Assembly: GCA_964505765.1 (NCBI GenBank)
Contig: CAZDJQ010000016.1
Coordinates: 1 to 18,741, forward strand
Direction: 5' to 3'
Origin: CAZDJQ01 sp964505765
GTDB taxonomy: Bacteria; Patescibacteriota; Microgenomatia; UBA12405; JAHJSD01
Length of the DNA: 18,741 nt
The notes under the pieces were generated by a model that ran no database searches, was not told where the DNA came from, and saw only the letters and a list, made by a program, of their open reading frames with translations. Positions 15,879-18,741 of the stretch are shown piece by piece. Position 1 is the first letter of the stretch. The number at the start of each line of letters is the position of its first letter. The position numbers and the translations under genes were made by a program.

Positions 15879-16877
15879 TTATGCGGACTGTTCCGCGATA
15901 ACCTTGTTCATCGTGTCAGCGTCAACCGTTTCGATTGTGCTGGCAACTTTGAACGCCTTGCGGGACAAGTCAGCACCGCGCCCGAACCAAACGGACTGTA
16001 ATTTGTCGCCGCGATAGTTTTTCACATGGTCAACATATTCCGTCACCGCATTGTATGCACCCCATGCGGTCTTTCCGGCAATGTCCGCGCCCTGCGCCTT
16101 GCCCTCAAAAAGCCCCTGTACAGTTTCCCGCATTGCGGTTATTTTGCCCTTGCCCTTGCCGCTTGCCGGAAGCACCGAACAGAGAAAATAGGCCAACATG
16201 GTCGAATCAAACTGAACACCGGCCATGTACCGAAACGCCTCAATTTCAGCCGCCGCCTGTTTCCGCGCCAAGCCAAGCACCCGCGCCGCTTCCCGCATTT
16301 TTTCTTCAATGCTGGCACAATGCCGGACTTTTACGCAATCGCCACCAGCACGAAGCGCCGCCGAAAGCGTATTAGCACAAACAACCCTGATATTCACCAA
16401 TTTTGCAACGAAACTGGAATTGCCGTCATGCGAATTGGCAAGCAAAATGTAAGGCTGAACAGGGTCATTGCCGCCAACGGTCAGCGTTTCGGGCAGTTTC
16501 GCCAGCATCCAGACTTTTTTGCCATTGTCAAGAGCACCAGCCGCATCATACACAGCTTCGCCCCTGTCAATCAAGCCATCGAAAAACCCGAACGCATCGC
16601 GGTTCTGCAATGGCGTATACTTGTCGCCCACAACGCCAAGAACGCCGTCACTGTTCTGCCTGTCCGAACGAACAACCGCGAAATTTGCCGGAATGTCAAT
16701 GCCCGTATTCGTGAGAAGCGGGGTCAATTCCACATCCCATGAAAGGTGAGCGTTTTCCAAAACTTCATCGGCAGTCATAAGGCCGGAAACAACCTTGCCA
16801 AGACCGTGCCATGCCGGAGTAGCCGAACCATACGCCGCTTCAACAACGCCGTCAACGATTGAAAGATTGTGACTCAT
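15879..16877 (-). CDS. ORF35, DUF932 phage/plasmid protein (332 aa)
   Basis: Start at 16877 after GAGGGGGTTTT; the longer upstream frame is repeat leader. Typical DUF932 features: GSATPAWHGLGKVVSGLMTA (about residues 16-35), LGVVGDKYTPLQNRDAFGFF (about residues 77-96), then VRVVCANT-like text in LVNIRVVCANTLSAALR, and WGAYNAVTEYVDHVKNYRG near the C terminus. DUF932 proteins are common in phages and plasmids. Their role is not settled; some carry a DNA-associated context. Full length for the family and the largest protein here. Confidence 0.95.
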   Translation of the reverse strand: MSHNLSIVDGVVEAAYGSATPAWHGLGKVVSGLMTADEVLENAHLSWDVELTPLLTNTGIDIPANFAVVRSDRQNSDGVLGVVGDKYTPLQNRDAFGFFDGLIDRGEAVYDAAGALDNGKKVWMLAKLPETLTVGGNDPVQPYILLANSHDGNSSFVAKLVNIRVVCANTLSAALRAGGDCVKVRHCASIEEKMREAARVLGLARKQAAAEIEAFRYMAGVQFDSTMLAYFLCSVLPASGKGKGKITAMRETVQGLFEGKAQGADIAGKTAWGAYNAVTEYVDHVKNYRGDKLQSVWFGRGADLSRKAFKVASTIETVDADTMNKVIAEQSA

Positions 16878-16921
16878 AAAACCCCCTCGATTCGGCGGCA
16901 ACATCGCCGCTCTGGCACCAG

Positions 16922-16943
16922 CTACCGCCAACTTTGCCGGAAA
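16922..16943 (-). promoter_or_regulatory. Type B element before ORF35
   Basis: CTACC-N10-CCGGAAA on the plus strand, 45 nt from the start. Confidence 0.8.
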
Positions 16944-16980
16944 GCTGGCACTATATAGGTACGCATACACGCCCGTGTTT

Positions 16981-17006
16981 CCTTTCCGTCCGAAGGACGG
17001 GAAAGG
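16981..17006 (-). repeat. UUC-loop hairpin, family 2 copy 2
   Basis: CCTTTC-C-CGTCC-TTC-GGACG-GAAAGG, 11 paired bases with one bulge, followed by AAACACGGGCGTG. Confidence 0.85.
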
Positions 17007-17174
17007 CGTGCATACGCGCACGCGCACGCAAGCGTGCGTATAACGCGCTCTGCGCCCATCTGACGGCGCACCTGGCCCTGGGTGTGATGGTAGCCGCCCT
17101 CGGTCTGACGGCGGCCATACGTGCGACGGCGGCCACATCTGACGGCAACCGGCCCACGTGCGACGGCACGCGCC

Positions 17175-17193
17175 GCCTATAGGTTACAGATTC
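17175..17193 (-). promoter_or_regulatory. Type A motif for ORF35
   Basis: GAATCTGTAACCTATAGGC, one base from consensus. Confidence 0.8.
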
Positions 17194-17205
17194 TGCTCAA
17201 TAGTT

Positions 17206-17219
17206 GGCGACCCATAGGC
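17206..17219 (+). promoter_or_regulatory. Inverted type A core
   Basis: Plus-strand GGCGACCCATAGGC is the only type A core facing the other way. Together with 17175-17193 it forms a roughly 10-bp inverted repeat beside the ORF36 terminator. Confidence 0.45.
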
Positions 17220-17220
17220 G

Positions 17221-17241
17221 CGGAAAGCGGCCTAAGCCGCT
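17221..17241 (-). terminator. Terminator overlapping the ORF36 stop
   Basis: AGCGGC-TTAG-GCCGCT then TTCC. TAG in the loop is the stop, as in ORF11. Weak T-run. Confidence 0.75.
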
Positions 17242-17555
17242 ATCCAAGCATCCCCTGCCGGTACGTTGCGGTAGCCTTCCTCAATCGACTGCATAGGCCG
17301 TCCGCAATATCCCTTGTGCCCTTCCCTGCATTTCTGATAATGCTCGCCGGAGCCGCAAGCGCACAGGTCTATACCCCAATGGTTCACACAATAGTTGCAC
17401 GAACCCATATCCGGTAGTCTGGCCGGATTGCCGATACGCGGTAGTCGCCCGAACCGCGCTTTGAAGTCGGCTCGCTTCATACTGTACGGCGTTTCATCAA
17501 TGAACACCGTCACCGCGCCACAGGCGCACACTTGAACGTCGTCATACTGTTTCAT
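17232..17555 (-). CDS. ORF36, SEC-C-like cysteine-rich protein (107 aa)
   Basis: Start at 17555 after GGAAGGGGAAGAG. MKQYDDVQVCACGAVTVFID, a basic middle (KRADFKARFGRLPRIGNPAR), MGSCNYCVNHWGIDLCACGS-GEHYQKCREGHKGYCG and a C-terminal PMQSIEEGYRNVPAGDAW. CACGSGEHYQKC matches the SEC-C zinc motif (CxCGSGxxYxxC) and the protein as a whole resembles a conserved gut Firmicutes/phage family I recall. Zinc binding is likely; the function is unknown. Overlaps ORF37 by 14 nt. Confidence 0.9.
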   Translation of the reverse strand: MKQYDDVQVCACGAVTVFIDETPYSMKRADFKARFGRLPRIGNPARLPDMGSCNYCVNHWGIDLCACGSGEHYQKCREGHKGYCGRPMQSIEEGYRNVPAGDAWIAA

Positions 17556-17679
17556 TCTCTTCCCCTTCCGTGTCGGCTTGCGTCACATCCACAAGCGGCT
17601 CTATGTACTGGCCGCGCTCGTAGGCATCCATGCACCTTTGAAGCTCAGTCTCAATCTCAAGTCTTATGTCTGCACTCAT
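17542..17679 (-). CDS. ORF37, small acidic protein (45 aa)
   Basis: ATG at 17679 overlaps the ORF38 stop (ATGA). TGA at 17542 lies inside ORF36. MSADIRLEIETELQRCMDAY, then ERGQYIEPLVDVTQADTEGE, ENETV. A single helix and an acidic tail. The SD is weak (GAGGGCGAGG further upstream), so it is probably translated by coupling to ORF38. Its length and position between two overlapping genes support it being real. Function unknown. Confidence 0.7.
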   Translation of the reverse strand: MSADIRLEIETELQRCMDAYERGQYIEPLVDVTQADTEGEENETV

Positions 17680-17999
17680 ATTTCATACCTCGCCCTCTCG
17701 TGCCCATTCACGAACGCAACAAACGCCTTCGTGTCCATGTTCACAATTTCATCCCATCGGGAAAGCTGACGCTCGCTTGCGCCAAAATATCCGCTTGATT
17801 CCTTGCATTCCTCATCCAGTACCACGTTGCGCTGGCTCTCGTTAAGTATGGCAATACCGTTCTTTTCCGGCCCAATAAGACCGAAAGCATTATACGCGCC
17901 ATACATAATAACCCGATATATCGCACCGTCATGTTCCACACGCTTGTCATATTGAACTCCAACATACTGCCCTACCGCCGCGCTTGTGTCGATTGTCAT
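17676..17999 (-). CDS. ORF38, hypothetical protein (107 aa)
   Basis: The ATG at 17999 has GGGGG ending 5 nt before it. An in-frame ATG four codons upstream lacks an SD. MTIDTSAAVGQYVGVQYDKR, then IYRVIMYGAYNAFGLIGPEK, SSGYFGASERQLSRWDEIVN and FVAFVNGHERARYEI. Small alpha/beta domain, no family recognised. First gene of the ORF38-37-36 operon. Only a type B element separates it from the ORF39 terminator. Confidence 0.88.
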   Translation of the reverse strand: MTIDTSAAVGQYVGVQYDKRVEHDGAIYRVIMYGAYNAFGLIGPEKNGIAILNESQRNVVLDEECKESSGYFGASERQLSRWDEIVNMDTKAFVAFVNGHERARYEI

Positions 18000-18038
18000 A
18001 TTGACCCCCATGTTTTTACGTTTATCTTCTACCGTTGG

Positions 18039-18060
18039 CTACCGTCAAACCTGCCGGAAA
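18039..18060 (-). promoter_or_regulatory. Type B element before ORF38, no type A
   Basis: CTACC-N10-CCGGAAA on the plus strand, directly adjoining the T-run of the ORF39 terminator. Second case where type B stands alone after a terminator. Confidence 0.8.
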
Positions 18061-18061
18061 T

Positions 18062-18083
18062 AAAAAGGGGGCTCGCGCCCCCT
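18062..18083 (-). terminator. Terminator after ORF39
   Basis: GGGGGC-GCGA-GCCCCC with a GNRA loop then TTTTTA. Confidence 0.9.
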
Positions 18084-18089
18084 TGAAGG

Positions 18090-18431
18090 TTAGGCCACCT
18101 TGCGGCCAAGCTGACCCTGCGAAGCCTGATTCGCACGGCCAATAATCTTGGCGTTGTAGGTAACTGACGGCGACGTATGGCGGGGCTTTTCAGCCTCAAT
18201 CACACTCGCCGGAAGATTCGCCTCGGCCAAACCCTTCCACGACACATTGTTGCGGTCGATGGAAGACAGCTTGACGACACGCGCACCGATGGTCACGTTG
18301 CCAGCGCCGAACTTGGCAAAGCTCGCCTGAATTTTCGGCTTGACAACTTCCTCAAGCGCCTTCAGTTCTTCTTTCAGAACCGAAATGCGTTCGAGCTTGG
18401 TCACGTCCTGCGGAGTAAGAATGTCGCTCAC
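18090..18431 (-). CDS. ORF39, coiled-coil protein, paralogue of ORF30 (113 aa, GTG start)
   Basis: Start GTG at 18431, chosen because GAGGGGGCTCAA lies just before it; a farther upstream ATG is in leader sequence. Begins V(M)SDILTPQDVTKLERISVLK, coiled-coil helix EELKALEEVVKPKIQASFAK, then IGARVVKLSSIDRNNVSWKG and LAEANLPASVIEAEKPRHTS. Collinear with ORF30. The tails differ (SQGQLGRKVA against RDGSRKRA). Function unknown. The only GTG start chosen here. Confidence 0.9.
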   Translation of the reverse strand: MSDILTPQDVTKLERISVLKEELKALEEVVKPKIQASFAKFGAGNVTIGARVVKLSSIDRNNVSWKGLAEANLPASVIEAEKPRHTSPSVTYNAKIIGRANQASQGQLGRKVA

Positions 18432-18478
18432 TTGAGCCCCCTCTGAAAAAGTTGATACTGCCCTCGGTCTGGCCTCGT

Positions 18479-18500
18479 CTACCGGCAAGCTGGCCGGAAA
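18479..18500 (-). promoter_or_regulatory. Type B element before ORF39
   Basis: CTACC-N10-CCGGAAA with CCGGC/GCCGG pairing, 48 nt from the start. Confidence 0.8.
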
Positions 18501-18543
18501 TCAGCCTCGCCCATTAGATAGGTACACACGCACGCCCACGTTT

Positions 18544-18571
18544 CCTTTTCGCCCCGAAGGGGCGAGAAAGG
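18544..18571 (-). repeat. UUC-loop hairpin, family 2 copy 3
   Basis: CCTTT-CT-CGCCCC-TTC-GGGGCG-A-AAAGG, then AAACGTGGGCGTG. The inner stem differs from the other two copies but pairing is kept. Confidence 0.85.
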
Positions 18572-18669
18572 CGCATACACGCAACGCACGCGCATATACG
18601 CGCACGCGCACGCCTGCATGTGACCGCACCTGCATCCAACGCCAGGAGCCAGGTATTGGGTCTCCCCCC

Positions 18670-18741
18670 TACATCTGACGGCAACCGGCCTGCATCTGAC
18701 GGCGGGCCTGCATCTGACGGCGGGCCTGCATCTGACGGCGG
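18670..18741 (-). repeat. Tandem 18-bp GUC repeat at window edge
   Basis: Three near-identical units of GCATCTGACGGCGGGCCT, preceded by a related ACATCTGACGGCAACCGG unit. The array runs off the window. Confidence 0.85.

Larger units (their letters stand above)
16878..17231 (-). other. Leader of ORF35, gene-free
   Basis: Holds the type B element, a UUC-loop hairpin, an alternating CG/CA tract (about 17007-17043), a run of GUC repeats, the type A motif, an inverted type A core and the ORF36 terminator. No ORF with an SD. Confidence 0.85.
18432..18741 (-). other. Leader of ORF39, gene-free to window end
   Basis: Holds a type B element, the third UUC-loop hairpin, an alternating CG/CA tract (about 18572-18613) and GUC repeats that become a tandem 18-bp array. 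No type A motif is reached before the window ends; one would be expected beyond it. Confidence 0.8.

Noticed and set aside
16026..16742. 238-codon plus-strand frame opposite the DUF932 gene
   Set aside because: Antisense shadow of ORF35, no SD, no recognisable protein features.
15879..17138. Longer form of the DUF932 protein starting at 17138
   Set aside because: The upstream 87 residues cover type B, the UUC hairpin and GUC repeats; the family start matches MSHNLS at 16877.
1313..17193. Type A motif as part of a tRNA T-arm or tRNA-like structure
   Set aside because: GGGTTACAGATTC on the plus strand loosely recalls a T-arm, but no acceptor, D or anticodon arms exist around any copy.
2041..18500. 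Type B elements as integron attC sites
   Set aside because: They lack the GTTRRRY/RYYYAAC core sites and consistent palindromic arms; no integrase gene in the window. Cassette behaviour remains possible by another mechanism.
18670..18741. CRISPR array
   Set aside because: The 18-bp units are directly adjacent without unique spacers, and no cas gene is present.
1..18741. Insertion sequences, rRNA, tRNA or known riboswitches
   Set aside because: I searched by eye for transposase motifs, terminal inverted repeats, tRNA cloverleafs and common riboswitch cores and saw none.

Overview
The window looks like an accessory region of a bacteriophage or large plasmid-like element. Its host is probably a gut-type anaerobic bacterium, but I cannot name it. 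The evidence: 39 small genes all on the minus strand, strong Shine-Dalgarno (SD) sequences, the standard genetic code, a DUF932 phage/plasmid protein, a DUF4313-like protein, many small cysteine-rich proteins, and several families I associate from memory with gut phages. There are no structural, replication, integrase, tRNA or rRNA genes. Transcription runs from high to low coordinates, from ORF39 (18431) to ORF1 (767).

The striking feature is the regulatory architecture. Almost every gene, or pair to quartet of genes, is built as an independent cassette. In the direction of transcription each cassette reads: (1) a 19-mer, 'type A', consensus GAATCTGTRACCCATAGGC, with 23 good copies all facing the genes; (2) often a GC-rich hairpin starting at the ATAGG of type A, and/or a variable leader of hairpins with a conserved GUCRRA loop; (3) a 22-bp bipartite element, 'type B', TTTCCGG-N10-GGTAG(A/C), with 28 copies plus one decayed copy, 24-48 nt before the start codon (one at 81 nt); (4) a near-invariant SD, AAGGGGG; (5) the ORF; (6) an intrinsic terminator, usually GGGGC-GCAA-GCCCC plus a T-run. 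Type A resembles promoters of single-subunit T7/SP6-type RNA polymerases (compare SP6, GGTGACACTATAG). Type B is either a second promoter class or a leader RNA element. Both readings are inference.

Layout: 1-766 has no gene and is made of direct repeats. 767-4094 holds ORF1-7 (one secreted or anchored protein, otherwise small unknowns). 4288-7353 holds ORF8-15 (acidic, zinc-ribbon and DUF4313-like proteins). 7479-8258 is a radical SAM enzyme with extra C-terminal cysteines. 8462-12579 holds ORF17-28, including a 19-residue amphipathic peptide and an overlapping cluster of cysteine-rich proteins. 12655-15469 holds ORF29-34. 15879-16877 is the DUF932 protein. 17232-18431 holds a tightly overlapping trio and ORF39, a paralogue of ORF30. 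The window ends inside a tandem 18-bp repeat.

The genes share no obvious pathway. What unites them is the common leader/terminator system, which would let one dedicated polymerase or regulator switch on dozens of unrelated small proteins together, and which looks as if cassettes and leaders have been duplicated and shuffled.
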